Shown here piece after piece: positions 22,292 to 31,309 of a stretch of 64,000 nucleotides of DNA. The stretch is from Skermanella mucosa (GTDB lineage Bacteria > Pseudomonadota > Alphaproteobacteria > Azospirillales > Azospirillaceae): assembly GCF_016765655.2 (NCBI RefSeq), contig NZ_CP086106.1, forward strand, positions 5,974,501 to 6,038,500. Direction: 5' to 3'. The position numbers and the translations under genes are program-made. Positions within the stretch are counted from its first letter, which is position 1, and every line of letters begins with the position of its first letter. The notes under the pieces were generated by a model. The model made no database searches. It was not told the origin of the DNA and saw only the letters and a program-made list of their open reading frames with translations.

Positions 22292-22645
22292 TCAGCCCAT
22301 CCACCGGGGCGTCTTCACGGGTGGCGGTGCGGCCGCGCGCCACTCCAGTCCGTCGAGTAGCAGCGCGAACTGGACCGCGCTCAGCCGGACCGCGCCGTCC
22401 TGGACCGGCGGCCAGGGGAATCCGCCGTCCTCCAGCCACTTTGTTGCGAGGATCAATCCGCTGCCGTCCCAGATCAAAAGTTTAAGCCGGTCCTTGCGCT
22501 TGGAGCGGAAGACGAAGACGTCGCCGCAGTAGGGATCCGCCTTCAGCGCCTCGGCCACCAGGGCGACCAGGCCGTGGACCCCTTTGCGGAAATCGATCGG
22601 CTGCGTGGCGAGCACGACCTTGAGGCCGGGACGCGGCGTGATCAT
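22292..22645 (-). CDS. tnpB: IS66 TnpB
   Basis: This 117-residue IS66 accessory protein (Orf2) has the family signature IDFRKGVHGLVALVAEAL, DPYCGDVFVFRSKRKDRLKLLIWDGSGL and a C-terminal WPPVQDGAVRLSAVQFALLLDGLEWR. TnpB is required for IS66 transposition in studied elements, but its biochemical role is unclear. It overlaps tnpA by four bases. It is intact, though TnpA and TnpC are both damaged. Confidence 0.92.
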   Translation of the reverse strand: MITPRPGLKVVLATQPIDFRKGVHGLVALVAEALKADPYCGDVFVFRSKRKDRLKLLIWDGSGLILATKWLEDGGFPWPPVQDGAVRLSAVQFALLLDGLEWRAAAPPPVKTPRWMG

Positions 22646-23090
22646 CCCCGCCCTCGGGCGGCCGCGACGACCGCCGCGGCGAGGCCGGGATCGACGGCGC
22701 CGTGGAACACCAGCCGCCCGCTGCGCAGATCCATCTCGATCCGGCCCGGCACCGTCTCCCGGGATGCTTGACGCCGGTCCCGCGGAGGAGCGGGCGCAGG
22801 CTCCTCGACCACGGTGACCGGGACGAACAGCGGCGTCTGCGCCGGCATCGCTTCCGGGACGGCACCTGCCTCCCGGCGCCAGACCGTGAGCAGGCCGCGG
22901 TTCACTCCGTTCCGCCGCGCGATCTCGGAGATGTTGGCGCCCGGTACCGCGCTCTCCGCCACGATGCGCGCCTTCTCCTGCGCCGTCCCACGCGCCGTTG
23001 ACGCCGTCCCGTGATCACCTCGACCCGCCGATACGGCCTGTCTTCATCCTTGGCTTCAAGCCTGGGATGAAGCCTGACGCCATCCTCCAT
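22642..23090 (-). pseudogene. tnpA: IS66 TnpA, apparently frameshifted
   Basis: Two frames together give an IS66 TnpA. The first, from the ATG at 23090, reads EAKDEDRPYRRVEVITGRRQRR. The second resumes as AQEKARIVAESAVPGANISEIARRNGVNRGLLTVWRREAG, the helix-turn-helix part. The switch lies near 22985-23000 in a CGGCGCGTGGGACGGCGC stretch. The second frame alone gives a 106-residue protein lacking the usual N-terminus. Either a real frameshift or a sequencing error in GC-rich DNA could explain it. Confidence 0.75.
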
Positions 23091-23189
23091 CGCCCCCTCC
23101 GTGCCCCGTGAACCCGCGCGTAATCTCGCTCACAGACCCGGTTCCGGGAAGAAGGGTGCACTCGCATCGCTTACGATCAATCTACTGAA

Positions 23190-23669
23190 TCACTTGCAAT
23201 CACCGCTTGATCCTTCCGCGCAGGTGCGTCCATCAACCCAAGTGACACCTGCCAGGTTGGTATAAGTCAACTCGATGCGCTTGAGATCGGCGCCGGTGAG
23301 GTTTGCCCGACCCATATCGGCGGCGCGGATCTGAGCTGCGGTAAGATCAGCGCCCGAAAGGTTCGCGCCGGACAAGTCAGAGCGATTGAGTATCGCATTG
23401 GACAGGTTCGCATTCGAAAGATCGGCACCTGACAAGTCCGCCCGGTACAGATCCGCCCCGCGGAGATCGGCTCCAGATAAGTTCGCATTCGACAAATCGG
23501 CGCCGGCCAAGTCGGCATTCAACAGATTTTGGCCAGACAGATCGGCTCCCGCACAACCTGTGCGAGGCTTTATTTCACAGCCTCGTATGGTCTGCTGCGC
23601 CGAAGCGGTTCCGGCGCTGAAAACCACGAAGGCGGAAAGGCCAAAGCCCAGGTAAGTCGATGCTCGCAT
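23190..23669 (-). CDS. Secreted pentapeptide-repeat protein
   Basis: This 159-residue protein has a signal peptide (about 1-24, ending TASA) and about 17 tandem pentapeptides of the A(D/N)LSX type ([19 protein letters not shown] and onward), which fold into a right-handed quadrilateral beta-helix. A Cys pair near the N-terminus ([10 protein letters not shown]) and another at the C-terminus ([11 protein letters not shown]) may cap the helix with disulfides. The function is unknown. Its stop lies only 8 bases from the IS66 target duplication, so the insertion just missed it. It is on the same strand as the nos operon but separated from it. Confidence 0.85.
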   Translation of the reverse strand: MRASTYLGFGLSAFVVFSAGTASAQQTIRGCEIKPRTGCAGADLSGQNLLNADLAGADLSNANLSGADLRGADLYRADLSGADLSNANLSNAILNRSDLSGANLSGADLTAAQIRAADMGRANLTGADLKRIELTYTNLAGVTWVDGRTCAEGSSGDCK

Positions 23670-23822
23670 CTCTTTCAGCTCCTTCAGCTACGCGGGGCTT
23701 ATCATTGACACCTCCATCAAACAGCTGGAGGCACGAATGCAACTGTCCAGCCTTGCAGATTCGTTTTTGAAGAATCATGCATGAGGCGCTGACTTCAGGG
23801 AAGCCTGCCCAGTCTCAGCAAT

Positions 23823-24101
23823 TCATGGTTGCATGGCAGTGAAGTGGTTCCGTCTATGTACAACTTCGCCTGGAACAGAGATGGTCATTCTACTTCGGCA
23901 TGATACCGGACACTGTTCGCAAGCCTCCGGATCGTCGCAAGTCCTGTCGCGGACTGCACTGAGCCGGAGGATCAAGTCACGCAACCCTGGTGAGCTTAAG
24001 TCAGCAAGCGAACTCAGGTGGAAGATGGCTTCATCGAGACGATCGCGATAACCAAGCATGACGCCAGTTTGTCTTTCCGGAAGCAATAAGTTGAGTGACA
24101 T
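23823..24101 (-). CDS. Small Cys-rich hypothetical protein with FNR-type box upstream
   Basis: This 92-residue protein is unrecognised. It has a helical N-terminal half (YRDRLDEAIFHLSSLADLSSPGLRDLILRLSAVRD) followed by a Cys cluster CDDPEACEQCPVSC that could bind a metal or iron-sulfur cluster. The start is uncertain: ATG 24101 has no clear ribosome site, and the ATG 14 codons later (24059) is an alternative. A perfect FNR-type palindrome 95 bases upstream supports it being a real gene expressed at low oxygen. Confidence 0.55.
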   Translation of the reverse strand: MSLNLLLPERQTGVMLGYRDRLDEAIFHLSSLADLSSPGLRDLILRLSAVRDRTCDDPEACEQCPVSCRSRMTISVPGEVVHRRNHFTAMQP

Positions 24102-24189
24102 AGCCTGTCACGGTTAATGCCGGTCGCCTCGCGCTTCTGAGCGCTTCATACGCGGCCGCGAGAAGATACAGCCTTAAGTCCTGGAGCTC

Positions 24190-24203
24190 TTGACCAGGGT
24201 CAA
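24190..24203. promoter_or_regulatory. FNR-type operator upstream of the Cys-rich small gene
   Basis: TTGACCAGGGTCAA is a perfect TTGAC-N4-GTCAA palindrome. Its centre is about 96 bases before the ATG at 24101 on the minus strand, allowing a -41.5 class II layout with a leader of about 55 bases. Confidence 0.7.
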
Positions 24204-24341
24204 GGCATCGGTTTTTTCTATTTTTCTGAAGTATCAACGGCTTCATCCGGCCAGAGGAGACGGCGGGATGAAGCTGCACGCGGCGGACGAATCAGGCGAA
24301 CTTCCAGGGATCAGCGGACCGGTGTTGCCCGTTCTACAGCG

Positions 24342-24617
24342 TCACTCTTCTCCAGCGAGTTTCTCATGAGCGGCTCGGGGAGCGTCCTGGAGATCCGCAT
24401 TGACCTCGTTGAGGCGGGCGGCGAAGCGGTTGATGTCGGGATCCGTTCCCTTGCCCGAGGCGAGAACGCCTAGCCGGTGCGAGGCCAAGACCTGTCGCGC
24501 CGCCTCTCCGGTGAACTGTTTGTCGGGCGGCATGTTCGAATCGGCCGTTACCTGGTTCTGCTGGGCCGAGGCTGCGCCGGTTGCTCCGAACACGGTCAGC
24601 AGATCGGCTACGATCAA
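24342..24617 (-). CDS. Small secreted protein at the end of the nos operon (DUF4142-like)
   Basis: This 91-residue protein starts at a TTG overlapping the nosX stop (TTGA). Its first 18 residues (ADLLTVFGATGAASA) look like the hydrophobic part of a signal peptide, and the mature part (EAARQVLASHRLGVLASGKGTDPDINRFAARLNEVNADL) weakly resembles the DUF4142 family. Three codons upstream in frame read R-K-Y, the basic region a signal peptide normally has, after AAAGGAG. However, the codon that should start it is GTC, so the original start may have been lost. It ends early compared with DUF4142 proteins. Function unknown. Confidence 0.5.
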   Translation of the reverse strand: MIVADLLTVFGATGAASAQQNQVTADSNMPPDKQFTGEAARQVLASHRLGVLASGKGTDPDINRFAARLNEVNADLQDAPRAAHEKLAGEE

Positions 24618-25636
24618 GTATTTCCTGACAGGTCTCCTTTGCGGATTTGTGTTGTTCCGACGGGGTCGGTGAACAGAGCCATAGAGCCGCCGGCAGCACT
24701 CAGCACCCTGTCAGCCTCAGTCATGGGCATCAGGGTCAGGGCCGTCGAAAGGGCATCGGCCGTGGTGGCATCGCGCGCGACCACGGAAACGCCGGCATAC
24801 CGCCCGGCGCTTGTTCCGGTCGCGGGGTCGAGGAGATGGTGAAAGCGCCCGGAGGAGCCGAACTGGAACCCGGTTGCCGCTGATGTCGCAACCGCCTGGT
24901 TCCTTATGTCCAGCGTGCGTGCGATCTGGTCGGTCGCCCGCGGGTCGGCCAGACCGATCTGCCACGCCCGCCCATTCGGATGAGTGCCGAAAGCCCGGAT
25001 CTCGCCGAGATCGGCCAACACGCTGTCGCATCCGCCCGACTGAAGGATTTCAGCAATACGATCGGTGATGAAACCCTGAGCGATGCCGTTGAGTGTGATA
25101 GCCATGCCTTTTTTCGCGAAGGCCACGCGGTCCGCTTCGATCAGCAATCCGTCATATCCGACTAGGTCAAGGACGCGTTCGACGGCATCCCGGCCAGGAC
25201 CTTCGGCAGGCGCGTCGGTCCTGGAAAAATGGTCGGCATAGAGGCGCCACAGCGGCTGAACCGTGACATCGAAAGCGCCGCCGGTTAGCTGGCTGAACCG
25301 GACGCAGTCGCTCAGCAGCACCACCAGATCCGACGGCGGACCGTCCAGATGTCCGTCACGGTTCAGCCTGCACAATGCCGAGCCCGGGCGGTAAAGGCTG
25401 AAGATGCTTTCCAGACGGCCGATCTCGGCGAGGCACCGCTCGATCAGGTGGGCGGCAGTGCCCGGGTCGGGATGGTGGATCGCGATCGACGCCGGCCCGC
25501 CGAGTGCTGCGCCGCTCCAGCGGTGCAGCAGAGGGGATGCGGCCGATGCCGGCAGCGGCATCAGGCCCATCGTGGTGACGCCCGCGGCGAGGTTCAGAAA
25601 GCGGCGGCGCGAGAGGATCCGTCCCATCGGTGGCAT
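24614..25636 (-). CDS. nosX: NosX, FAD:protein FMN transferase
   Basis: This 340-residue ApbE-family flavin transferase has a strong twin-arginine signal (SRRRFLNLAAGV near residues 9-20), so it is exported folded. The core has FSLYRPGSALCRLN, ITLNGIAQGFITDRI and LADLGEIRAFG. It should attach FMN to the covalent-flavin threonine of NosR. It is a paralogue of nirX (893-1897). It follows nosL by six bases and overlaps the next small gene by four bases. Confidence 0.92.
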   Translation of the reverse strand: MPPMGRILSRRRFLNLAAGVTTMGLMPLPASAASPLLHRWSGAALGGPASIAIHHPDPGTAAHLIERCLAEIGRLESIFSLYRPGSALCRLNRDGHLDGPPSDLVVLLSDCVRFSQLTGGAFDVTVQPLWRLYADHFSRTDAPAEGPGRDAVERVLDLVGYDGLLIEADRVAFAKKGMAITLNGIAQGFITDRIAEILQSGGCDSVLADLGEIRAFGTHPNGRAWQIGLADPRATDQIARTLDIRNQAVATSAATGFQFGSSGRFHHLLDPATGTSAGRYAGVSVVARDATTADALSTALTLMPMTEADRVLSAAGGSMALFTDPVGTTQIRKGDLSGNT

Positions 25637-25642
25637 CTCCGC

Positions 25643-26176
25643 TCAATGACCCGAATGATCCGAACTGCCCAGCACATAGCTCTCGGGCACCGCGTCGAAG
25701 GCGACGACCTGACCGCCATGGATCTCGGCAAACTGCCGGGCGGCCTGCTCCTGGCCGAAGGGAACCGCCTCGTCGCCGCCCATGCCGCCCTTCCTGGTGC
25801 TGCCGATCACGTACCAGGCATGGCGCGCATCGACCCAGGTCCCGGGTTCGGGATGATCCCAGTCCTTCACCGCGGCCATGTCCGTCACGTAGATCGCGGC
25901 GATGTCCTTAGGCTCCTCGGGCAGTTTAGTGAAGGCGATGGCATCACGGGCGGAGGAGAACCAGACCGGCTCGTCCCGGCTGCGCAGGATCGCCTGCCCC
26001 TTGGGGCCGGGATGCTCGGCGAGCGCCATCCCGCAATAGTGCCCTATTGCCTCGTCTGTCACCTCGTACGGAGTTGGGGGAGCCGACGCCTGCTGTTCCT
26101 CCCCGCAGGCCCCGAGCAGCAGGAGCACTGCTCCCAGGATGGTCGATACCAGGAAGGTTGGTGCAGGGCGCGTCAT
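25643..26176 (-). CDS. nosL: NosL, copper chaperone lipoprotein
   Basis: This 177-residue lipoprotein has lipobox LLGAC at about residues 20-24 and the NosL copper-binding signature HYCGMALAEHPGPKGQ. It delivers Cu(I) for assembly of the N2O reductase copper centres. A His-containing tail (SDHSGH) may also bind metal. It overlaps nosY by four bases. It is placed between nosY and nosX, the common order in alphaproteobacteria. Confidence 0.93.
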   Translation of the reverse strand: MTRPAPTFLVSTILGAVLLLLGACGEEQQASAPPTPYEVTDEAIGHYCGMALAEHPGPKGQAILRSRDEPVWFSSARDAIAFTKLPEEPKDIAAIYVTDMAAVKDWDHPEPGTWVDARHAWYVIGSTRKGGMGGDEAVPFGQEQAARQFAEIHGGQVVAFDAVPESYVLGSSDHSGH

Positions 26177-27003
26177 ACTTGCCTCTTCTGAAAAAGCAGG
26201 GTCGCCAGGACCAGCGGTACGGCGATCCAGGCCGCCAGCGCGGTCAGCAGGAGTGCCGGCGGCAGACGCAGGGTCTCGGCCAGGCCGGCCACGCCTGCGA
26301 AGACGCTGACATTGGCGAAACCAGTAAGATTGAACAGGCGATACGCATCCGCCGGGTTCAGCAGCAGCAGCACGTTGACGATCTCGGGGGTCATGATCCG
26401 CCCACCGTCCGCGACGAGAACACCCAGAAGCGCCATGTCGTAGAGCAGGACGAACAACAGCCAGGCTCCGACCGCAAGCCCCGCCGCCGTGCCGCGGTTG
26501 CCAACCGCGGCGCTGATCAGGTAGCCGAGGGCTACGAATGCGGCGCCGAGCAGGACGGAGGATCCGATCATGGCAACGAACGGCCGCCAGACGGCGAGAT
26601 TGCCCCCACTCCCCCCTGCCGCCAGTGCCAGGCCGGCGGCCCCGTAGCCGAGCACCGTGGCAAAGGCGAGGATCGACACGTGCCCCAGGAACTTGCCGAT
26701 GATGATCTGCAGGCGGGAAACCGGATATGTCAGCAGCAGCAGCATCGTGCCGCGCTCGAATTCCCCGACCAGCGCATCGTAGGACAGCAGCAGGGCTATC
26801 AATGGCAGCAGGAAGATCGTCAGGCTGGACAGGCTGACGACGGTCACCTCGACCGGGCCGACACCGACGGTTCCTGTCGGAGCACTACCGAGGAAGGACA
26901 GGGTCAGGGCGAGGGCCGCCATCAGCACCGTAATCGCCAGAACCCAGCGATTGCGGAGACCGTCACGGATCTCCCGGCCGGCAAGGGTCAGGATGTGCCT
27001 CAT
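26173..27003 (-). CDS. nosY: NosY, ABC transporter permease
   Basis: This 276-residue integral membrane protein has six hydrophobic segments and begins MRHILTLAGREIRDGLRNRWV, a cytoplasmic lead-in typical of NosY. It also has the conserved YDALVGEFERGTMLLLLTYPVSR loop. With NosF it forms the ABC transporter of the NosDFY complex used in CuZ-site assembly, probably by transducing ATP hydrolysis to NosD. It overlaps nosF and nosL by four bases each. Confidence 0.94.
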   Translation of the reverse strand: MRHILTLAGREIRDGLRNRWVLAITVLMAALALTLSFLGSAPTGTVGVGPVEVTVVSLSSLTIFLLPLIALLLSYDALVGEFERGTMLLLLTYPVSRLQIIIGKFLGHVSILAFATVLGYGAAGLALAAGGSGGNLAVWRPFVAMIGSSVLLGAAFVALGYLISAAVGNRGTAAGLAVGAWLLFVLLYDMALLGVLVADGGRIMTPEIVNVLLLLNPADAYRLFNLTGFANVSVFAGVAGLAETLRLPPALLLTALAAWIAVPLVLATLLFQKRQV

Positions 27004-27938
27004 CCCGCGTGCCCTCCATCGAGGAACTGCGCATACAACTCATCGAGCGTCGGTGGAAAAATCTCGATGTCGCGGACGGCCGGCCCGAAGGCGGCGGCCC
27101 GCCGAACGACCTCCATCTTGCTGTCGCCGCCGCAGGTGAGATCCACAGCGAAGCCGTTCATTTCCCCGCCGCTGATGCTGGGGGTGTTGAGGGCGGTGCC
27201 ATTGAGCTGTCGGATCAGGTCCTCTGCAGAACCCGCAACCGAGATCCGCATGCGCACCGGCAGGCGCGCGATGGAGCGAAGCTTCTCGATGGTCCCGAGC
27301 GCGATCAGGCGGCCCCGGTCCATGATCGCGACGCGATCAGTCTGTCCTTCGAGTTCAGTCAAGGCGTGGGAGGACAGAAGGACGGTAGCGCCCGCATCAC
27401 GCAGATCCGACACGATGGCATAGAAGTGCTGGCGAAGCTGCGGGTCGAGGCCGGTCGTCGGCTCGTCGAGCAGCAGCACGCGGGGCGAGCCGAGCAGTGC
27501 CTGGGCAAGGCCGAGACGCTGGCGCATGCCCTTGGAATAACTCCCGACCCGTTTCCCTGCCGCATCGGCGAGACCGACCCGTGCCAGCAGATCACGTCCT
27601 TCTACCCTCGTCACGCCCTTCAACTTGGCGAAGAAGGTGATCACTTCCGCGCCGGTCATCGACGCGTTGAAGGCGATGGTTTCGGGCAGGAAGCCGACGC
27701 CGTTGCGGGCCCGCACCGCGGAAGATGCCGCGGGATCCTCGCCCAGCACGCGCACGATTCCGGCCGAGGGACGGATCAGCCCCAGCATCAGCTTCATCAG
27801 CGTGGTCTTGCCGGCGCCGTTGTGGCCGACCAGGGCCACGCTCTCACCCGGATTGAGATCGAGATCAACGCCCTGGACTGCCATTTGGGATCCATAGCAC
27901 TTCTCGATTCCCAGCATTTTGATCGACGGGTTGGTCAT
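27000..27938 (-). CDS. nosF: NosF, ABC transporter ATPase
   Basis: This 312-residue ABC ATPase has Walker A GHNGAGKT, signature YSKGMRQRLGLAQALLG, and Walker B VLLLDEPTTGLDP. The frame is open much further upstream inside nosD, but the ATG at 27938 overlaps the nosD stop by one base and gives [16 protein letters not shown], the usual NosF start, so I use it. It powers the NosDFY complex for N2O reductase CuZ assembly. Confidence 0.94.
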   Translation of the reverse strand: MTNPSIKMLGIEKCYGSQMAVQGVDLDLNPGESVALVGHNGAGKTTLMKLMLGLIRPSAGIVRVLGEDPAASSAVRARNGVGFLPETIAFNASMTGAEVITFFAKLKGVTRVEGRDLLARVGLADAAGKRVGSYSKGMRQRLGLAQALLGSPRVLLLDEPTTGLDPQLRQHFYAIVSDLRDAGATVLLSSHALTELEGQTDRVAIMDRGRLIALGTIEKLRSIARLPVRMRISVAGSAEDLIRQLNGTALNTPSISGGEMNGFAVDLTCGGDSKMEVVRRAAAFGPAVRDIEIFPPTLDELYAQFLDGGHAG

Positions 27939-29344
27939 CAGCCCGCCTTCGCGCTCTGAAGCGACAAGCTCAACTCCTCCGGAGGTGCTGGCATGACCGG
28001 CCGTGGGGTCGGCGGCCGGATCAGGGGGCGGGTATCGACGACGCCGCCCGGCGTGAGAGCGGGAAACTGCTTCTGGACCCACCGGATGACCTGGATGCCG
28101 GGGCTGTTCAGGAGCAGCTTGGCGGCAGGATAGGTCCAGACAATGCGGTCGATGATGTCGTTGGGGCGGTATGCCTCGTCCGCGATACCGTCGCCGCTCA
28201 GGTCGAACGCGGCGTTGTCGCTCCAGTAGTTTCCCCGGCCCTCGGCCGACCAGTCCAGGGAGCGCGTTCCGACGTACTTGACCTGGGTGCGGTTGTTGAC
28301 GAAAGCGTTTTCGGAGAGCTGGTTACGTTCAGAGCCGGCGGTGAAGTGAATGCCGATCGCGCAATCCTCGAACCAGTTGTCCCGGAAGAAATTCCGGTTG
28401 GCGTTGTAGATAAAAACGCACTTTCCGGTCCCGCTGCCTGGATCCACTGAACCAGACATTTCCTTCGGAACATGGGATTCCGTATCTGATCCGTTGTCGG
28501 CAACCGCACCTGGGTCTTCCGTCCGCCGGCCCAGGACCACGTTGCCCTCTATCCGGGAGTTGTTGGCTGCGTTGAACAGGAGGCCGTGATCGCGGCTGCC
28601 GATCGACCAATTGTCCAGGACCCTCAGGCGATCCGAGAACATGATGGCCAGGGCCGCGTGACTGCCGACCGACACGTTGCCGGACACCTCGCTGTCGTTG
28701 GTGTACATGTAGTGGACCGCAAAGCGCACCCCCTCGAACCAGTTGCCCTGGAACAGATTGCGCCGGCTGGTCACAACGTAAATGCCGTCGCGGCCATATC
28801 GGATGCGGTTGCCCACCACCTTGGCGTCAGGCGCATTCCAGACCGAGATACCATTGCCGGCTTCGGCGGTCCGGACATCCCGCAGGCCGGTGATCAGATT
28901 GTGCCGGACCTCGGAGCCCACAGCTCCATGCAGGTAGACACCGTAGAGATTGTTCTCGAGACGGTTGGCCTCGATAACCGACCGGGTCGCCGTCCGTTCA
29001 ATGAAAATGCCGGCATCCATGGCCTGGAGGTCGCGTCCGGAGCCGCGAACCTCCAGTCCTGAAACGACTGTCCCGGCGGCCTGGATCGTCACGACGCTGC
29101 CGGTACCGTTTCCTTCCACAACAGCACCCGGCATGCCCTGCAGGGTGATGCGCTTGTCCAGCCTGACCGGCCCGGCATGAATGCCGGGCCGGAGAACCAG
29201 GACATCGCCCTCGGCCGCTTCCGCGACCGCGGTCTGAAGATCGCCACCGGCCGGCACCGACCTCTCAGCCGCTGGTGCGGGACTCGCCGCGGCGAGAGCC
29301 ACGGCGAGTCCGACCCATACCCGGCAGGTCACGCGGGCGATCAT
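27938..29344 (-). CDS. nosD: NosD, periplasmic copper-site assembly protein
   Basis: This 468-residue exported protein (signal peptide about 1-25) is a parallel beta-helix of the carbohydrate-binding/sugar-hydrolase (CASH) type, with repeated rungs such as [24 protein letters not shown] and a late [28 protein letters not shown]. It is the periplasmic partner of NosFY and NosL in maturation of the N2O reductase copper centres. Its ATG overlaps the nosZ stop by four bases. A Ser/Asp-rich loop near residues 285-305 looks longer than the surrounding repeats. Confidence 0.94.
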   Translation of the reverse strand: MIARVTCRVWVGLAVALAAASPAPAAERSVPAGGDLQTAVAEAAEGDVLVLRPGIHAGPVRLDKRITLQGMPGAVVEGNGTGSVVTIQAAGTVVSGLEVRGSGRDLQAMDAGIFIERTATRSVIEANRLENNLYGVYLHGAVGSEVRHNLITGLRDVRTAEAGNGISVWNAPDAKVVGNRIRYGRDGIYVVTSRRNLFQGNWFEGVRFAVHYMYTNDSEVSGNVSVGSHAALAIMFSDRLRVLDNWSIGSRDHGLLFNAANNSRIEGNVVLGRRTEDPGAVADNGSDTESHVPKEMSGSVDPGSGTGKCVFIYNANRNFFRDNWFEDCAIGIHFTAGSERNQLSENAFVNNRTQVKYVGTRSLDWSAEGRGNYWSDNAAFDLSGDGIADEAYRPNDIIDRIVWTYPAAKLLLNSPGIQVIRWVQKQFPALTPGGVVDTRPLIRPPTPRPVMPAPPEELSLSLQSAKAG

Positions 29345-31293
29345 GTTGACCGCGGTTCAACAAGCAGGCGACCGCGCATTTCCATGTGCATGGCGTGGCA
29401 GAACCAGGTGCAGAAATACCAGTGAACCCCCGGACGCTGGGCGATGAAGGTGACCGACGCCGTCGCCTGGGGCGCTATCTCCATGTTGATGCCGTAGTTG
29501 ATCAGGCAGAAGCCGTGGGTGAGGTCCTCCACCTCGTCCATGTTGGTGATGAAGATCGTCACCTCGTCGCCCTGCTTGACCTCGATCTTCTCCATGCTGA
29601 ATGCGGGTGCGACCGAGTGCATGTAAACCCGCACCTTGTTGCCGTCGCGCACGATCTCGTTCGCGTATTCCAGTTCGATGCCGTCCTGGGCGGCTTGCCT
29701 GCGGGCATCCTCCCAGAACGGATCCTGGCGATTCCAGATGTGCACCGGGTTGATCTTGGACGCGTGGACGATGGTGGCGTCGTGCGGTTCGGCGAAGCTG
29801 GGGCTGTCGTGAACGAGGCGCATCTGCTCGCCCGAGATGTCGATCAGCTGATCGCATTCCGGCTTCATGGGGCCGACATTGATGAAGCGGTCCTTGGAGA
29901 ACTTGTTCAGGGACAGCAGCCACTTGCCGTCGGCCTCCTTGGTCTGGCCCATGGAGGTGTGGTTGTGGCCCGGCTGGTAATGGACGTCGATCTTCTGGAT
30001 GATAGGATCGACCCTCTCGCCCTTGTAGGCGCGGATCGCCCGGTCGATGTTCCACTTGACCACCTGGCTGTCGATGAACAGGGTGGTGAAGGCGTTGCCC
30101 TTGCCGTCATAGGCGGTGTGGAGCGGCCCGAGACCCAGCTCCGGCTCGGCCACGATGCAGGCGCGCGGGTCGATTTTGTCATCGAACAGGGCGTCGAACT
30201 GGCGGACGTCAAGCACCGAAACGGTCGGCGCCAGCTTTCCATTGACCACGACATGGACGCCGTCGGGCGCCGTGTTGATGCCGTGCGGGCTGTTCGAGAT
30301 CGGGATGTACCGGGTGTAGCGCGAGCCATGCCGGCCGTCGATCACCGGCACGCCATTGATTTCCTTGTAATCCTTGTTGCGGACGGCTTCCTCGATCCTG
30401 GCCAGGTTGAAGACCACCGCCCAGTCCTGCTCCTTCGCCATCATGTCGGCGAGGACCACGCCTTTTTCCGAATTGTAGCAGGTCGAGAAGGCGTACTTGC
30501 CCTGGTAGTCGGCATCGGTGTTGTCGAGGTTGCCATCGACCATCACCTGCCAGGCGACCTTCATGGTATCGCCGTCGATCGCGGAGAAAATTGACCAGTA
30601 CTTGTCCGGTTCGTCCAGGATCTTGCCGTCGTTGGGGACCGGCACTTCGTACTCGCCGTTGCAGAAGACATAGCCAGTCCGCGGGAATTTCTGCACCCGC
30701 ATGCCATGGACCGTGTTCTGGTTCGGCAGCTCGATGATTTTGTCGCAGCGCATGACGTCCAGGCGGATCCGGGCGACGCGGGTGTTGGCCTTGTCGTTGA
30801 TGAAGAGGTATCGACCGTCATAGGTCCCGTCGGTGAACGACAGGTGCGGATGGTGGGTGTCGCCGTTCGTGTAGATGCCTCCCTTGTCCGCAAGAAACTC
30901 CCGGGATTCGGGGCGCAGCCCCTCGGTCAGGATCTTGCGGCTCTCGTTTGTCTGTCCCCATCCCGTGGCGCTGCAGCGGTTGAACACCGGGATCCGGGTC
31001 ATCTCACGCATGGACGGCAGGCCGAACACACGGATTTCGCCGCTCTGGCCACCGCTGAAGAAAACGTAGTAATCGTCGAGCTGGCCAGGTTCCAGGTGTG
31101 AGGTGGCACCGCCCTGCTCCGCGGCGGCGACCGGGGTTGGCGCCAGGAGGGACTGGCCGACCAGGGTTGCCGCGGCCCCCCCTCCGGCGCCGGTCAGCCC
31201 AGCCAGGGTCGCCAGCCTCGCGGTGCCGCCGAGCAGTTCGCGCCGATCGATCGACATTGCCTGTTCGACAGTTTTCTTCGTTTCGTCGGACAT
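29341..31293 (-). CDS. nosZ: NosZ, nitrous-oxide reductase
   Basis: This 650-residue enzyme reduces N2O to N2 in the periplasm. It has a twin-arginine signal ([17 protein letters not shown] near residues 15-31), a seven-bladed propeller with CuZ-ligand histidine stretches ([47 protein letters not shown]), and a cupredoxin domain with the CuA motif [12 protein letters not shown] at residues 628-639. The Tat signal marks it as a clade I (typical) NosZ. The ATG 12 codons downstream is an alternative start. It lies 16 bases after nosR in the same operon. Confidence 0.97.
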   Translation of the reverse strand: MSDETKKTVEQAMSIDRRELLGGTARLATLAGLTGAGGGAAATLVGQSLLAPTPVAAAEQGGATSHLEPGQLDDYYVFFSGGQSGEIRVFGLPSMREMTRIPVFNRCSATGWGQTNESRKILTEGLRPESREFLADKGGIYTNGDTHHPHLSFTDGTYDGRYLFINDKANTRVARIRLDVMRCDKIIELPNQNTVHGMRVQKFPRTGYVFCNGEYEVPVPNDGKILDEPDKYWSIFSAIDGDTMKVAWQVMVDGNLDNTDADYQGKYAFSTCYNSEKGVVLADMMAKEQDWAVVFNLARIEEAVRNKDYKEINGVPVIDGRHGSRYTRYIPISNSPHGINTAPDGVHVVVNGKLAPTVSVLDVRQFDALFDDKIDPRACIVAEPELGLGPLHTAYDGKGNAFTTLFIDSQVVKWNIDRAIRAYKGERVDPIIQKIDVHYQPGHNHTSMGQTKEADGKWLLSLNKFSKDRFINVGPMKPECDQLIDISGEQMRLVHDSPSFAEPHDATIVHASKINPVHIWNRQDPFWEDARRQAAQDGIELEYANEIVRDGNKVRVYMHSVAPAFSMEKIEVKQGDEVTIFITNMDEVEDLTHGFCLINYGINMEIAPQATASVTFIAQRPGVHWYFCTWFCHAMHMEMRGRLLVEPRST

Positions 31294-31309
31294 TTTCCCA
31301 TTCCTTCGT

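Noticed and set aside
23190-23669. DNA tandem repeat in the pentapeptide gene treated as a separate repeat feature
   Set aside because: The periodicity is explained by the protein's five-residue repeat and the DNA copies are diverged.
24031-24279. 82-codon minus-strand frame across the FNR-type site
   Set aside because: It overlaps a perfect regulatory palindrome and another gene, and its translation is not protein-like.
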